Shown in pieces: positions 9,917 to 19,076 of a stretch of DNA of 45,113 nucleotides. Location: the NCBI RefSeq assembly GCF_003113265.1, contig NZ_PUIV01000032.1, positions 1 to 45,113 on the forward strand, written 5' to 3'. Position numbers and translations under genes: made by a program. Source of the stretch: Methylosinus sporium. GTDB taxonomy: Bacteria > Pseudomonadota > Alphaproteobacteria > Rhizobiales > Beijerinckiaceae. The notes under the pieces are model-generated. The model worked only from the letters and a program-made list of their open reading frames with translations, searched no databases and was not told the DNA's origin. Every line of letters begins with the position of its first letter. The first letter of the stretch is position 1.

Positions 9917-9950
9917 AAAGAGGCGCTCTGCGTTTATTGAGCGCCTCTTT
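9917..9950 (+). terminator. Strong hairpin between sufB and sufC
   Basis: AAAGAGGCGCTC at 9917-9928 and GAGCGCCTCTTT at 9939-9950 form a perfect 12-bp stem with a 10-nt loop. Only three Ts end the right arm, so it is not a classic terminator. It more likely sets transcript stability or partial read-through between sufB and the rest of the operon. Confidence 0.55.
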
Positions 9951-10043
9951 ACGAGGCAGGCGGGCGACGAAACGGCCCCGATTGAGCGGCCTCCGATTTG
10001 CAACGTCCCTCGCACGACAGCGAACAGCCAACAGGACGACACC

Positions 10044-10793
10044 ATGATCGAAATCAAGAATCTCCACGTCTCCATCGGCGAGCGTAAAATTCTCGACGGG
10101 CTGAACCTCACGGTGAAGGACGGCGAAGTGGCGGCCATCATGGGGCCGAACGGCACCGGCAAATCCACGCTCTCCTATGTCATCTCCGGCCGCGAGGGCT
10201 ATGACGTCACCGAGGGCGAGGTGCTGCTCGACGGCGAGAATATTCTGGGCCTCGAGCCGCATGAGCGCGCCGCCAAGGGCGTGTTCCTCGCCTTCCAATA
10301 TCCAGTCGAGATTCCGGGCGTCGCGACGATGACCTTCCTCAAGGCCGCCGTGAACGCGCAGCGCCGCTCGCGCGGCGAGGAAGAGCTGCAGACGCCGGAC
10401 TTCATGAAGCTGATCCGCGAGGCCTCCACCAAGCTCGGCATCAACATGGACATGCTGAAGCGCGCGCTCAACGTCGGCTTCTCCGGCGGCGAGAAGAAGC
10501 GCATGGACATTCTGCAGATGAGCCTGCTGCAGCCCAAATTCGGCATTCTCGACGAGACCGACTCCGGCCTCGACATCGACGCTCTGCGCATCGTCTCCGA
10601 AGGCGTGAACGCGCTGCGCTCGCCGAACCGCGGCTTCCTCGTCATCACCCATTATCAGCGCCTGCTCGACTACATCAAGCCGGACACTGTGCATGTGATG
10701 GCCAAGGGCAAGATCCAGAAGACCGGCGGGCCGGAACTCGCGCTCGAGCTTGAGAAGAGCGGCTATCGCGATTATGTCGGCGAAGCGGCGTGA
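10044..10793 (+). CDS. sufC: Fe-S cluster assembly ATPase SufC
   Basis: A 249-residue ABC-type ATPase of the SufBC2D complex that drives the conformational change for cluster assembly; it is soluble, without membrane partners. Walker A is [13 protein letters not shown], the signature is [14 protein letters not shown], Walker B is [16 protein letters not shown] (with the SufC-type ETDSGLD), and the switch His is in VITHYQRLL. Length is standard. It starts after ACAGGACGACACC and is followed 10 nt later by sufD. Confidence 0.97.
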   Translation: MIEIKNLHVSIGERKILDGLNLTVKDGEVAAIMGPNGTGKSTLSYVISGREGYDVTEGEVLLDGENILGLEPHERAAKGVFLAFQYPVEIPGVATMTFLKAAVNAQRRSRGEEELQTPDFMKLIREASTKLGINMDMLKRALNVGFSGGEKKRMDILQMSLLQPKFGILDETDSGLDIDALRIVSEGVNALRSPNRGFLVITHYQRLLDYIKPDTVHVMAKGKIQKTGGPELALELEKSGYRDYVGEAA

Positions 10794-10803
10794 GGGTGAG
10801 ATC

Positions 10804-12108
10804 ATGACCGTGCAGGCGATCGACAAGAAGAGCGAGGCCGAGACGGCCTTCGCCGGCGCCTTCGAGGCGATGAAGGGCAAGGGCGCGCCCGCGTTGCGCC
10901 AGGCCTCGTGGGAGTTCTTCACGCGCAAAGGGCTGCCGACGCGTCGCGTCGAGGCGTGGCACTACACCGATCTGCGCGCCTCTCTGCGGACAGTCGCGCC
11001 GCTCGGCGCGCCCGGAGCGATCACGCTGCCGCCGACGACCCTCGGCCGTGTGCGTCTCGTCGTCGCCGACGGCGCCTTCCGTCCCGATCTGTCCGATGTC
11101 GCGTCTCTGCCGGCCGGCGTCGAGCTCTCCTCTCTCGCCGATGTCCTCGCCAAGGAGGACGCTTCCGTCCTCACGGCGCTGGGCCTGCCGGAGAACGCCG
11201 GGGCCGACGCCGTCATCGCTCTCAATGCGGCGCTGATGCAGGACGGCGTGGTGCTGCGCATCGCTCCGGCGACAGAAGTCGCCGAGACGATCGAGATATT
11301 GTTGCTCTCCTCCGGCGGCGAGGCCTGCTCCTCCTTCACGCGCTCGCTCGTCATCGTCGGCGACGGCGCCAAGGCGAAGATCGTCGAGACCTCGCTCGCC
11401 CTCTCGCCCTCCGGCGCGCAGGAGAACCACGTTCTCGCTTTCGCGATCGGCGCGGGCGCCGAGGTCGAGCATATCGCCGACATCGGCCCGCAATCGGAAT
11501 CCGCCATCCGCCTGTTCAGCCTGCTGATCACGGCGCAGGCGAAAGCCGCGTTCAAATCGCTCGGCTTCGTCGAAGGCGGCGGCTTGGTGCGCCGGCAGAT
11601 CTTCGCGCGGCTCGCCGGCGAGGAGGCGAGCGTCTCGCTCGACGGAATCTCCCTGCTCGGCGGCAAGGATCACGCGGATACGACGCTCGTCGTCGAACAT
11701 GCCGCGGCTCATTGCCAGAGCCGCGAGCGTTTCCGCAGCGTGCTCGACGGTCAGTCGACCGGCGTGTTCCAAGGCAAGGTGGTGGTGCGCCCGGGCGCGC
11801 AGAAGACCGACGGCTCCATGCAGTCGCGGGCTCTGCTGCTCAGCGAGAACGCCACGATGAACAATAAGCCGGAGCTGGAGATTTTCGCCGACGACGTCGT
11901 TTGCGGCCATGGCGCCACTTGCGGACGCCTCGACGCCGACCAGCTCTTCTATCTGGTAGCGCGCGGCCTGCCCAAGCATGAGGCCGAGGCGCTGCTGATC
12001 GAAGGCTTCGCCGGCGAGATCGTCGAGGCGCTCGGCGAGGAAGCGGTGCGCGACATCTATTTCGAGCGCATCCGCAGCTGGCTCGGCAAGCGAGGGGGAG
12101 CGAAGTGA
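10804..12108 (+). CDS. sufD: Fe-S cluster assembly protein SufD
   Basis: A 434-residue SufD, the paralogue of SufB that pairs with it in SufBC2D and contributes to iron acquisition. Family features are the N-terminal FTRKGLPTRRVEAWHYTDL, the beta-helix with FQGKVVVRPGAQKTDGSMQS, and the conserved C-terminal NNKPELEIFADDVVCGHGAT region holding the His used with SufB at the interface. The ATG at 10804 follows GTGAGGGTGAGATC; the upstream alternative at 10750 overlaps sufC too far. Its stop overlaps the sufS GTG start by four bases, which indicates translational coupling. Confidence 0.95.
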   Translation: MTVQAIDKKSEAETAFAGAFEAMKGKGAPALRQASWEFFTRKGLPTRRVEAWHYTDLRASLRTVAPLGAPGAITLPPTTLGRVRLVVADGAFRPDLSDVASLPAGVELSSLADVLAKEDASVLTALGLPENAGADAVIALNAALMQDGVVLRIAPATEVAETIEILLLSSGGEACSSFTRSLVIVGDGAKAKIVETSLALSPSGAQENHVLAFAIGAGAEVEHIADIGPQSESAIRLFSLLITAQAKAAFKSLGFVEGGGLVRRQIFARLAGEEASVSLDGISLLGGKDHADTTLVVEHAAAHCQSRERFRSVLDGQSTGVFQGKVVVRPGAQKTDGSMQSRALLLSENATMNNKPELEIFADDVVCGHGATCGRLDADQLFYLVARGLPKHEAEALLIEGFAGEIVEALGEEAVRDIYFERIRSWLGKRGGAK

Positions 12109-13355
12109 ACCAGCCGCTCTTGGCCGAGGCCACGCCCGCCTATGATGTCGAGGCGATCCGCCGCGACTTTCCGATCCTCGCCGAGAAGCCCTATGGCAAG
12201 GATCTCGTCTATCTCGACAACGCCGCCTCGGCGCAGAAGCCGCGGCAAGTGATCGAGCGCATCTCCCAGGTCTACGAGCACGAATACGCCAATGTGCATC
12301 GCGGCCTGCATTATCTCGCCAATGCGGCGACCGACGCCTATGAGGGCGCGCGCGAGACTTTGCGCCGCTTCCTCAACGCGGAGAATCGCGAGGAGATCAT
12401 CTTCACGCGCGGCGCGACGGAGGCGATCAATCTCGTCGCCTCCTCTTATGGCCTCGCCCATATCGGCGAGGGCGATGAGATCATCCTCTCGATCATGGAA
12501 CACCACTCCAATATCGTGCCCTGGCATTTCCTGCGCGAGCGCAAGGGCGCGGTGCTGAAATGGATCGAGACCGACGATGACGGCGTCTTCTCGCTCGAGG
12601 ATTTCGAGAAGCTCATCACGCCGAAGACCAAGATTGTCGCGCTGACGCATATGTCCAATGTGCTGGCGGCGCCGACGCCGATCGCCGATATCGTGCGCAT
12701 CGCCCATTCTCATGGCGTGCCGGTGCTCGTCGACGGCTCGCAGGGCGCGGTGCATCTCGATGTCGACGTGCGCGCGCTGGACGTCGATTTCTACATCGTC
12801 ACCGGCCATAAGCTCTACGGACCGACTGGCATCGGCGCTCTCTATGGCAAGCGCGAATGGCTCGAGAAGCTGCCGCCCTTCGCCGGTGGCGGCGAGATGA
12901 TCGAGACGGTCACGCGCGACTATGTGACCTACAACACGCCGCCGCATCGCTTCGAGGCCGGCACGCCGCCCATCGTGCAGGCGGCGGGGCTCGGCGCGGC
13001 GCTCGAATATATGCAGAAGATCGGCCGCCCGGCGATCCGCGCCCATGAGGCCGACCTCACCGCCTATGCGCATGAGCGCCTCTCCGATATACCGGGGCTT
13101 CGAATCTTCGGTCACGCCAAGGACAAGGGACCGATCGTCGCTTTCGACATGCCTGAGGCCCATGCTCACGACATAGCGACCGTCATCGACCGCTCCGGCG
13201 TCGCCGTTCGCGCCGGAACCCATTGCGCCATGCCGCTGTTGCAGCGCTTCAACGTCACCTCCACCTGCCGCGCTTCTTTCGCAATGTATAATACGCGCGA
13301 CGAGGTCGACCGCCTGGCGGAAGCGCTGCTGAAAGCAAAGGCGCTGTTTTCTTGA
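12105..13355 (+). CDS. sufS: Cysteine desulfurase SufS
   Basis: A 416-residue class II cysteine desulfurase (SufS/CsdA). It mobilises sulfur for SufBCD, usually with SufE or a similar acceptor, which is not encoded here. YLDNAASAQKPRQVI and ANVHRGLHYLANAATDAYEGAR (only its start, ANVHRGLHYLAN, is needed) are diagnostic. The PLP lysine lies in VTGHKLYGPTGIGALYG and the persulfide Cys in VRAGTHCAMPLLQRF, the short class II loop. It uses a GTG start overlapping the sufD stop (GTGA). The stop is followed 15 nt later by the DUF59 gene. Confidence 0.95.
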   Translation: MNQPLLAEATPAYDVEAIRRDFPILAEKPYGKDLVYLDNAASAQKPRQVIERISQVYEHEYANVHRGLHYLANAATDAYEGARETLRRFLNAENREEIIFTRGATEAINLVASSYGLAHIGEGDEIILSIMEHHSNIVPWHFLRERKGAVLKWIETDDDGVFSLEDFEKLITPKTKIVALTHMSNVLAAPTPIADIVRIAHSHGVPVLVDGSQGAVHLDVDVRALDVDFYIVTGHKLYGPTGIGALYGKREWLEKLPPFAGGGEMIETVTRDYVTYNTPPHRFEAGTPPIVQAAGLGAALEYMQKIGRPAIRAHEADLTAYAHERLSDIPGLRIFGHAKDKGPIVAFDMPEAHAHDIATVIDRSGVAVRAGTHCAMPLLQRFNVTSTCRASFAMYNTRDEVDRLAEALLKAKALFS

Positions 13356-13370
13356 TGAGGAGACAGAATC

Positions 13371-13781
13371 GTGACCAAGACCGATGACGCGGTGGAGCCG
13401 CAGGAAGTCGTGACCGGTCGGGAGCTGACACGGGATGAGCAGCAGTCCCTGCCCGCGGGCCGATCGAAGGAAGAGGTCGAACGGCTGACGCAAGGCATTG
13501 TCGCCGCGCTGAAGACCGTGCAGGATCCCGAGATCCCCGCCGATATTTTCGAGCTCGGCCTGATTTACAATATCGACATCACGCCCGAGGACGTCGTCTA
13601 TATCGACATGACCTTGACTGCGCCGGGCTGTCCCGTCGCCGGCCAGATCGTCGAGCAGGTGCAGAGCTCGGTGAGCCTCGTGCCGGGCGTGATGGCCGTC
13701 ATCGTCAAGCTCGTCTTCGAGCCGCCATGGGACCAGAGCCGCATGTCGGACGAAGCGCGCATGACGCTCGATATGTGGTGA
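13371..13781 (+). CDS. SUF-associated DUF59/MIP18 protein (SufT-like)
   Basis: A 136-residue protein whose C-terminal two thirds are a DUF59/MIP18 domain: ALKTVQDPEIPADIFELGL near residue 45 and MTLTAPGCPVAGQIVEQV with the conserved Cys near residue 84. SUF-linked members (SufT) help mature Fe-S proteins, probably as carrier or iron-handling factors. The N-terminal 35 residues are polar and probably flexible. The start is a GTG preceded by TGAGGAGACAGAATC. It lies in the middle of the operon, 15 nt after sufS and 15 nt before the VOC gene. The symbol sufT is likely but not certain. Confidence 0.85.
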   Translation: MTKTDDAVEPQEVVTGRELTRDEQQSLPAGRSKEEVERLTQGIVAALKTVQDPEIPADIFELGLIYNIDITPEDVVYIDMTLTAPGCPVAGQIVEQVQSSVSLVPGVMAVIVKLVFEPPWDQSRMSDEARMTLDMW

Positions 13782-13796
13782 GAGTGAGGAGAGCCG

Positions 13797-14222
13797 ATGG
13801 ACGCGCCCGCGCCGAAGATCGACGGGTGTCTCGAGACGGCTCTCTATGTCGAGGATTTGGCGCGCGCCTCGCATTTCTATGAGGACGCGCTCGGCCTCGA
13901 GCCAATGTTCGCCGATCAGCGGCTCATAGCCTATGATTGCGGCCCGCGCAGCGTGCTTTTGTTGTTCGCGCGGGAAACAATGAGCGAGGCGGTGGTTCTG
14001 CCGGGGGGCGAGATACCGCCGCACGAAGGTCGCGGGCGCCTGCATTTCGCGCTCGCGATCCGGCCCGACGATCTCGGCCTGTGGGAGCGGCGGCTCGCAG
14101 AGAGGAATGTGCCGATCGAAGCGCGGATGGAGTGGCCGCGCGGCGGGCGGAGCCTCTATTTCCGCGATCCCGACGACAATCTCGTCGAGCTGGCGACGCC
14201 GGGCATATGGAAGAATTATTGA
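13797..14222 (+). CDS. VOC-fold (glyoxalase/dioxygenase superfamily) protein in suf operon
   Basis: A 141-residue vicinal-oxygen-chelate protein with two paired beta-alpha-beta-beta-beta modules. LETALYVEDLARASHFYEDALGL opens the first (shown by its core VEDLARASHFYEDALGL), LHFALAI the second, and SLYFRDPDDNLVELATPG closes it with the usual metal-ligand Glu. The family includes glyoxalase I, extradiol dioxygenases and antibiotic-binding proteins; nothing fixes the substrate. The position is unusual: it sits 15 nt after the DUF59 gene and 57 nt before sufA, in the operon direction, and follows a GTGAGGAGAGCCG ribosome site. A role in protecting or repairing Fe-S biogenesis is only a guess. Confidence 0.85.
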   Translation: MDAPAPKIDGCLETALYVEDLARASHFYEDALGLEPMFADQRLIAYDCGPRSVLLLFARETMSEAVVLPGGEIPPHEGRGRLHFALAIRPDDLGLWERRLAERNVPIEARMEWPRGGRSLYFRDPDDNLVELATPGIWKNY

Positions 14223-14279
14223 TCGCGACGTCGGGCCGCGCATTCACGCGGCAGACGAAGGGATGTAGGGAGCGAACAG

Positions 14280-14648
14280 ATGAACGTCATGAGCCTCAGC
14301 GATTCCGCGGCGGAGCGCGTGCGCGGCCTGCTCGCCGGCGCCGAGAACGCCAATATCGGCCTGCGCATCTCCGTGGAGAAGAGCGGTTGCGCCGGCATGG
14401 CCTATAAGATGGAGTTGGCCGAGCCCTCGCCGGGCGACGAGGTGATCGAGGAAAAAGGCGCGCGCGTCATCGTCGCCGGCCAGGCGGTCATCTATCTGCT
14501 CGGCACGCGCATGGATCTCGATGTGCAGCAATTCTCGTCGAGCTTCGTGTTCCAGAACCCGAACCAGACCTCGGCCTGCGGCTGCGGCGAGAGCGTGGAG
14601 CTCAACCCGGTCGATCCGAGCGCGGTCGAGAAGCATGTGAGCGGCTGA
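14280..14648 (+). CDS. sufA: A-type Fe-S carrier SufA/IscA family
   Basis: A 122-residue HesB/IscA-type carrier that receives clusters from SufBCD and passes them to apoproteins. The three conserved cysteines are visible: one in EKSGCAGMAYKM and two in TSACGCGESVEL. The N-terminus MSLSDSAAERVRGLL is typical; an additional MNV start lies three codons earlier and both share a ribosome site. It closes the suf operon and is followed by 141 nt before purM. The assignment to SufA rather than IscA or ErpA rests on operon context. Confidence 0.9.
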   Translation: MNVMSLSDSAAERVRGLLAGAENANIGLRISVEKSGCAGMAYKMELAEPSPGDEVIEEKGARVIVAGQAVIYLLGTRMDLDVQQFSSSFVFQNPNQTSACGCGESVELNPVDPSAVEKHVSG

Positions 14649-14789
14649 GTCCGTCTCGCGCGGAGCGGAGGCGACGAGGCGGTCGGAAAAATCGTCCTTC
14701 GCTCTGCCCCGCGACACCCGCAAAACGGATTGCGCCCAGCCGCGTAAGGCGCTAGGCCGCAGGCTCGAAATCGAGCGCGGGATATCGCA

Positions 14790-15857
14790 ATGGCGGCAGG
14801 ACAAAAAGGTCTCACTTACGCCCAGGCCGGCGTCGACATAGACGCCGGAAATCGGCTGGTGGACCTCATCCGCCCCGCCGTGCGCTCGACGCGCCGGCCA
14901 GGCGCGGATGGCGAGATCGGCGGCTTCGGCGGCCTCTTCGACCTCAAGGCGGCGGGTTTTTCCGATCCCGTTCTGGTCGCCGCCAACGACGGCGTCGGCA
15001 CCAAGATCAAGATCGCGATCGAGTCCGGCCTTCATGACACGATCGGCGTCGATCTCGTCGCAATGTGCGTCAACGATCTCGTCGTGCAGGGCGCCGAGCC
15101 TCTGTTTTTCCTCGACTATTACGCGAGTGGCAAGCTCGAGCCGGGCGCCGCGGCGGCCGTCGTCTCGGGGATCGCCGCCGGCTGCGTCGAGGCCGGCTGC
15201 GCGCTGCTCGGCGGCGAGACGGCGGAAATGCCGGGCCTCTATTCCAAGGGCGATTATGATCTCGCGGGCTTCGCCGTCGGCGCGGCCGAGCGCTCCCGCC
15301 TGCTGCCGCGCGCCGAGGTGAGGGAAGGCGATCTTCTGTTCGGCCTGCCCTCCTCCGGCGCCCATTCCAACGGCTTCTCGCTCATTCGCCGCATCGTCGC
15401 CGAGTCGGGCCTCGCCTGGGACGCGCCCGCGCCCTTCGCCGCCGGGAGGACGCTGGCCGAGGCGCTGCTCACGCCGACGCGCATCTATGTGAAGCCGCTG
15501 CTCGCGGCGTTGAAGCGCAGCGAGAAAATTCTCGCCCTCGCCCATATTACCGGCGGCGGCTTTCCCGACAATCTGCCGCGCGTACTGCCGAAGGGGCTGG
15601 GCGCCTCCCTCGATCTCGGCGCATTTCGCCCGCCGCCGGTCTTCTCCTGGCTCGCGCTGACGGGCGGCGTCGCGGAAGCCGAAATGCTACGCACATTCAA
15701 CTGCGGAATCGGCATGGTCGTGGTCGTCGCCAAAGACGGCGCGGACGAAGCCGTCGCGGCGCTGCGCGAAGCGGGCGAGACGCCGATCGCCATAGGCGAA
15801 ATTGCGGCGACCGGCGACGGGCCGCGCGTCGTCACGCGCGGGAATCTACCGCTGTGA
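14790..15857 (+). CDS. purM: Phosphoribosylformylglycinamidine cyclo-ligase PurM
   Basis: A 355-residue AIR synthetase that closes the imidazole ring in purine biosynthesis, using ATP. Motifs seen: [17 protein letters not shown] at the start, [20 protein letters not shown] (shown as [10 protein letters not shown]) and [32 protein letters not shown], and the C-terminal [15 protein letters not shown]. Length is as expected. The gene overlaps purN by four bases (GTGA), the usual purMN arrangement. Confidence 0.97.
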   Translation: MAAGQKGLTYAQAGVDIDAGNRLVDLIRPAVRSTRRPGADGEIGGFGGLFDLKAAGFSDPVLVAANDGVGTKIKIAIESGLHDTIGVDLVAMCVNDLVVQGAEPLFFLDYYASGKLEPGAAAAVVSGIAAGCVEAGCALLGGETAEMPGLYSKGDYDLAGFAVGAAERSRLLPRAEVREGDLLFGLPSSGAHSNGFSLIRRIVAESGLAWDAPAPFAAGRTLAEALLTPTRIYVKPLLAALKRSEKILALAHITGGGFPDNLPRVLPKGLGASLDLGAFRPPPVFSWLALTGGVAEAEMLRTFNCGIGMVVVVAKDGADEAVAALREAGETPIAIGEIAATGDGPRVVTRGNLPL

Positions 15858-16507
15858 GCCGGCGGCTGCGCACTGCGATCCTCATTTCCGGGCGCGGCTC
15901 CAATATGGACGCTCTGATCGAGGCGGCCCGCGCGCCGGATTTTCCGGCCGAGATCGCGCTCGTCGTCTCCAATCGCCCGGAAGCCGTCGGACTCGCCAAA
16001 GCCAAAGCGGCGGGCGTCGCCGTCGCCGCCGTCGATCATAAGATCTACGCCGGCCGGGAGGAGTTCGAGCGCTCGCTACAGATCGTGCTGGAGACGCATC
16101 GAATCGAGTTTCTCTGTCTCGCCGGCTTCATGCGTCTGCTGACGCCCTGGTTCATCGGCCAATGGCGCGGGCGTATGCTCAATATCCACCCGGCCCTGCT
16201 TCCGGCCTTTCGCGGCCTGCACACACATGAGCGGGCGCTCGCCGCTGGCGTGAAAATTCACGGCTGCACGGTCCATTTCGTCGTCCCGGAAATGGATGAG
16301 GGGCCGATCGTTGCCCAGGCGGCAGTCGCCGTGCTCGATTCCGATACGCCGGAGAGTCTCGGGACGCGCGTGCTCGAGCAGGAGCATCTGCTCTATTCGC
16401 GGGCGTTGCGGCTCGTCGCCTCCGGCGCCGTCAGGGCGGAGGGCAATCGCGTGCTCGGCGCGAGCGCGTCGCCGCAGCCGGCGCTCACTGTCCCCTTCTC
16501 CGGCTGA
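15854..16507 (+). CDS. purN: Phosphoribosylglycinamide formyltransferase PurN
   Basis: A 217-residue GAR transformylase that moves a formyl group from 10-formyl-THF to GAR in purine biosynthesis. The N-terminal [15 protein letters not shown] is the phosphate-binding loop. The catalytic set is visible: [20 protein letters not shown] (Asn, His), [20 protein letters not shown] with the Asp (only [15 protein letters not shown] needed). It starts with GTG inside the purM stop, so the two are translationally coupled. It is followed on the opposite strand by a doubtful small membrane ORF. Confidence 0.96.
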   Translation: MSRRLRTAILISGRGSNMDALIEAARAPDFPAEIALVVSNRPEAVGLAKAKAAGVAVAAVDHKIYAGREEFERSLQIVLETHRIEFLCLAGFMRLLTPWFIGQWRGRMLNIHPALLPAFRGLHTHERALAAGVKIHGCTVHFVVPEMDEGPIVAQAAVAVLDSDTPESLGTRVLEQEHLLYSRALRLVASGAVRAEGNRVLGASASPQPALTVPFSG

Positions 16508-16731
16508 TCCCTGCGCGGGCACGCGGCGCCCGGGCCAAAACCATGGCCGAAGGGATAGGACGCGCCGCCCTTGCAGGGGCTCGGAAGCGCGAACCAGCAG
16601 AGATAGACGCCGAAAGCCAAAAGCTTGGCGAGGCCGAGCGCGCCATCGAAGGGCGTCGCTACGAGCAGAATCGCGAGCGCCAGCAAGCCTGTCGCCCTAG
16701 CCCCCCAGTCGACCCAGCGTTTCGTCATCAT
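16393..16731 (-). CDS. Doubtful small membrane protein
   Basis: An open frame of 112 codons. The first 50 residues are convincing: a basic start (MMTKRWVDWGARA) and two hydrophobic stretches (TGLLALAILLVATPF and LAKLLAFGVYLCWFALP), preceded by GGCGAGGGCGAT, a usable ribosome site. The second half is Pro/Gly/Arg rich, overlaps the 3' end of purN by 115 nt and looks like antisense translation. It may be a real two-helix protein with a C-terminal extension or an accident of GC-rich sequence. Confidence 0.35.
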   Translation of the reverse strand: MMTKRWVDWGARATGLLALAILLVATPFDGALGLAKLLAFGVYLCWFALPSPCKGGASYPFGHGFGPGAACPRRDQPEKGTVSAGCGDALAPSTRLPSALTAPEATSRNARE

Positions 16732-16875
16732 ATCGCCCTCGCCGCCATCGCGCGCGGATCAGCCCCAATGTTAACGCAAAGATACGAGACTTACTTGCCT
16801 TTGCCCGTCGAGAATAGGGTCTTTGCAGCTTCTCGATCATATTCTCGAAGTGGCTTCCGCAAAGAGGTTTCGACA

Positions 16876-17586
16876 ATGATAAAATTATACTCGTTCGGCC
16901 CTTATTTCGGCCTTCCGGATGCAAGCCCCTTTGTGCTCAAGACCATGGCGCTGCTGAAATTCGCCGGTCTTCGATACAGCGAAGATCACTCCGGCTACGG
17001 CCGCGCACCCAAGGGCAAGCTGCCTTATATCGATGACGAGGGAAAAATCGTCGCCGATTCCACCTTTATCCGCCTCTATCTCGAAAAGACCTATGGCATG
17101 GATTTCGACGCAGGCCTCACGCCGGAGCAGCGCGCCGCCGGCTGGGCCGTCGAGAAAATGCTGGAAGAACATTATTATTGGCTGATGGTGCAGGCCCGCT
17201 GGATCGACGATGGCAATTTCGAGCGTGGTCCGGCGAAATTTTTCGCGCGCGTTCCGGCGCTCGTTCGCCCGCTCATAAAGGCGCTGATCCGAAAGAAGAT
17301 CGCCCGCTGCCTCACGGCGCAGGGCCTCGGGCGGCATTCGAATGAGGAGCTCGCCGAATTGGCGCGTCGCGACGTGGACGCGCTCTCAATTCTGCTCGGC
17401 GACAAGCCCTATCTCTTCGGCGCGGCGCCGAGTGCAGCCGACGCCACGGCCTTCGCCATGGTGGCGGAATCGCTCGTTCCCGAACTCGAATCGCCGCTCC
17501 GCGACGCGGTGGCGAGCAAGCCCAATCTCGTGGCTTACCGAGACAGGCTGCTCGCCGCCTATTTTCCGAATTATGTCGCGGCCTGA
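16876..17586 (+). CDS. Metaxin/Fax-like glutathione S-transferase family protein
   Basis: A 236-residue protein with a thioredoxin-like N-terminal domain and an all-helical C-terminal GST domain. PDASPFVLKTMALLKFAGL, APKGKLPYIDDEG and IVADSTFIRLYLE match the 'failed axon connections'/metaxin-like GST subgroup, in which APKGKLPYI is conserved and the usual glutathione Ser/Tyr is not obvious. DKPYLFGAAPSAADATAFA near residue 175 is the typical C-terminal N-capping motif. Function in bacteria is poorly known. The start is the ATG at 16876; the long upstream extension in frame is not family-like. Confidence 0.85.
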   Translation: MIKLYSFGPYFGLPDASPFVLKTMALLKFAGLRYSEDHSGYGRAPKGKLPYIDDEGKIVADSTFIRLYLEKTYGMDFDAGLTPEQRAAGWAVEKMLEEHYYWLMVQARWIDDGNFERGPAKFFARVPALVRPLIKALIRKKIARCLTAQGLGRHSNEELAELARRDVDALSILLGDKPYLFGAAPSAADATAFAMVAESLVPELESPLRDAVASKPNLVAYRDRLLAAYFPNYVAA

Positions 17587-17590
17587 AAAA

Positions 17591-18013
17591 TCAGCCGACG
17601 ATCTCATTGCCCGAGAAGAACTGCGGGATCTCGATCGCCGCCGTCTCCGGCGCATCGGAGCCATGCACGGAATTCTCGCCGATGGAGACGGCGAATTCCT
17701 TGCGGATCGTGCCCGGATCGGCGCTGGCCGGATTGGTCGCGCCCATCACGGCGCGATATTTGGCGATGGCGCCCTCGCCTTCCAGAACCTGGACGACGAC
17801 CGGGCCGGAGATGATCGAGTCGATCAGCTCGCCGAAGAAGGGGCGCTCCTTGTGGACGCCGTAGAAGGTCTCGGCTTGCTCGCGCGTCATCTGAATGCGC
17901 TTCTGCGCCACGATGCGGAGCCCGGCGTCCTCGATGAGGGCGTTGATCTTGCCGGTCAGATTACGCTTGGTGGCGTCCGGCTTGATGATGGAGAATGTGC
18001 GTTCGGTCGCCAT
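17591..18013 (-). CDS. ndk: Nucleoside diphosphate kinase
   Basis: A 140-residue Ndk that equilibrates nucleoside di- and triphosphates through a phospho-histidine. [20 protein letters not shown] opens the protein (key residues IIKPDA), [20 protein letters not shown] (shown as [10 protein letters not shown]) follows, and the active His lies in [16 protein letters not shown]. Full length and no anomalies. It is convergent with the GST gene (4-nt gap) and divergent from tpiA, with about 205 nt for both promoters. Confidence 0.97.
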   Translation of the reverse strand: MATERTFSIIKPDATKRNLTGKINALIEDAGLRIVAQKRIQMTREQAETFYGVHKERPFFGELIDSIISGPVVVQVLEGEGAIAKYRAVMGATNPASADPGTIRKEFAVSIGENSVHGSDAPETAAIEIPQFFSGNEIVG

Positions 18014-18218
18014 GGGCGCGTCTTCTCGTCGAGTTCGAGGATGGGAAAGATCGCGGCGCTTATAGCTGTCGGCCGAACGCCCGGCAACCCGGCCGGAGCG
18101 GCGACAATTTTCCTTTTGACCGCAACCGCGCGGCGTCGCGGCGAATTGCTCGTGGCGGCGAGCGCTGATATGGCCAGATTGCTCGCTTCACGCTTCGACT
18201 TGAGAGGAACGCCCGGAC

Positions 18219-18977
18219 ATGTCTTCCACGCCGCGCCCGCTCGTCGCCGGAAATTGGAAAATGCACGGGCTTTCGGCGTCGCTCGGCGAGATCGAGGCGG
18301 TAGCGGGCGGCTATGACGCGGCTCTGCGCGAAAAAGTGGAGCTGGCGATCTGTCCGCCGGCCACTCTGCTGGAGCGCGCGTCGCGACTCCTCGCCGGGGC
18401 CGAAATCGCGCTCGGCGGCCAGGATTGCCACGAAAGGCCGAGCGGCGCCCATACGGGGGATATATCGGCTGAAATGCTGGCCGACGCCGGCGCTTCCTAT
18501 GTGATCGTCGGCCATAGCGAGCGTCGCGCGGATCATGGCGAGAGCGACGCGCTGATCCGCGCCAAGGCGCTGGCGGGCCTGCGCGCCGGGCTCTCGCCCA
18601 TCGTCTGCGTCGGCGAGACTCGCGCCGAGCGCGACGCCGGCCGCGCATCCGCGATCGTCGAGGCGCAGCTCGACGGCTCGCTGCCGCGCCGCGCCGCGCC
18701 AGACAAATTGGTTGTCGCCTATGAGCCCGTATGGGCGATCGGCAGCGGCCTCACGCCGACGCCTCTCGACGTTGCCGAAATGCACGCCGCCATCCGCGCC
18801 CGGCTCGTCATACACTTCGGCACCGGCGCCGCGGCGACGCGCATTCTCTATGGCGGCTCGGTGAAGGCCGCCAACGCCGCCGAGCTGCTGCGCGTGAAAA
18901 ATGTCGATGGCGCGCTCGTCGGCGGCGCCTCTCTGACCGCGAAGGAATTTCTGGAAATCGCCGAAATCTATCGCTGA
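18219..18977 (+). CDS. tpiA: Triosephosphate isomerase
   Basis: A 252-residue TIM barrel that interconverts dihydroxyacetone phosphate and glyceraldehyde 3-phosphate. The catalytic Lys is in VAGNWKMHG, the His in [14 protein letters not shown], the Glu in [15 protein letters not shown], and the phosphate-binding loop is [16 protein letters not shown]. Normal length. A weak hairpin (GGCG/CGCC with a following T-run at 19026-19043) lies about 50 nt downstream. Confidence 0.96.
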   Translation: MSSTPRPLVAGNWKMHGLSASLGEIEAVAGGYDAALREKVELAICPPATLLERASRLLAGAEIALGGQDCHERPSGAHTGDISAEMLADAGASYVIVGHSERRADHGESDALIRAKALAGLRAGLSPIVCVGETRAERDAGRASAIVEAQLDGSLPRRAAPDKLVVAYEPVWAIGSGLTPTPLDVAEMHAAIRARLVIHFGTGAAATRILYGGSVKAANAAELLRVKNVDGALVGGASLTAKEFLEIAEIYR

Positions 18978-19076
18978 GCGGCGACGTTCTCGCAATCGTT
19001 TCGCGATAGGGTCTCGAAGCGTAACGGCGTCTTCGCCATTTTTCATTCGCTTTCATTGCTCGCGAGGAGATTTTCA

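Noticed and set aside
12057..14243. A 728-codon minus-strand ORF across sufS, the DUF59 gene and the VOC gene
   Set aside because: It is the shadow of well-supported plus-strand genes in GC-rich DNA and shows no domain, ribosome site or normal composition.
19026..19043. Weak GGCG/CGCC hairpin with Ts after tpiA
   Set aside because: Only four base pairs in the stem; too weak to list as a terminator.
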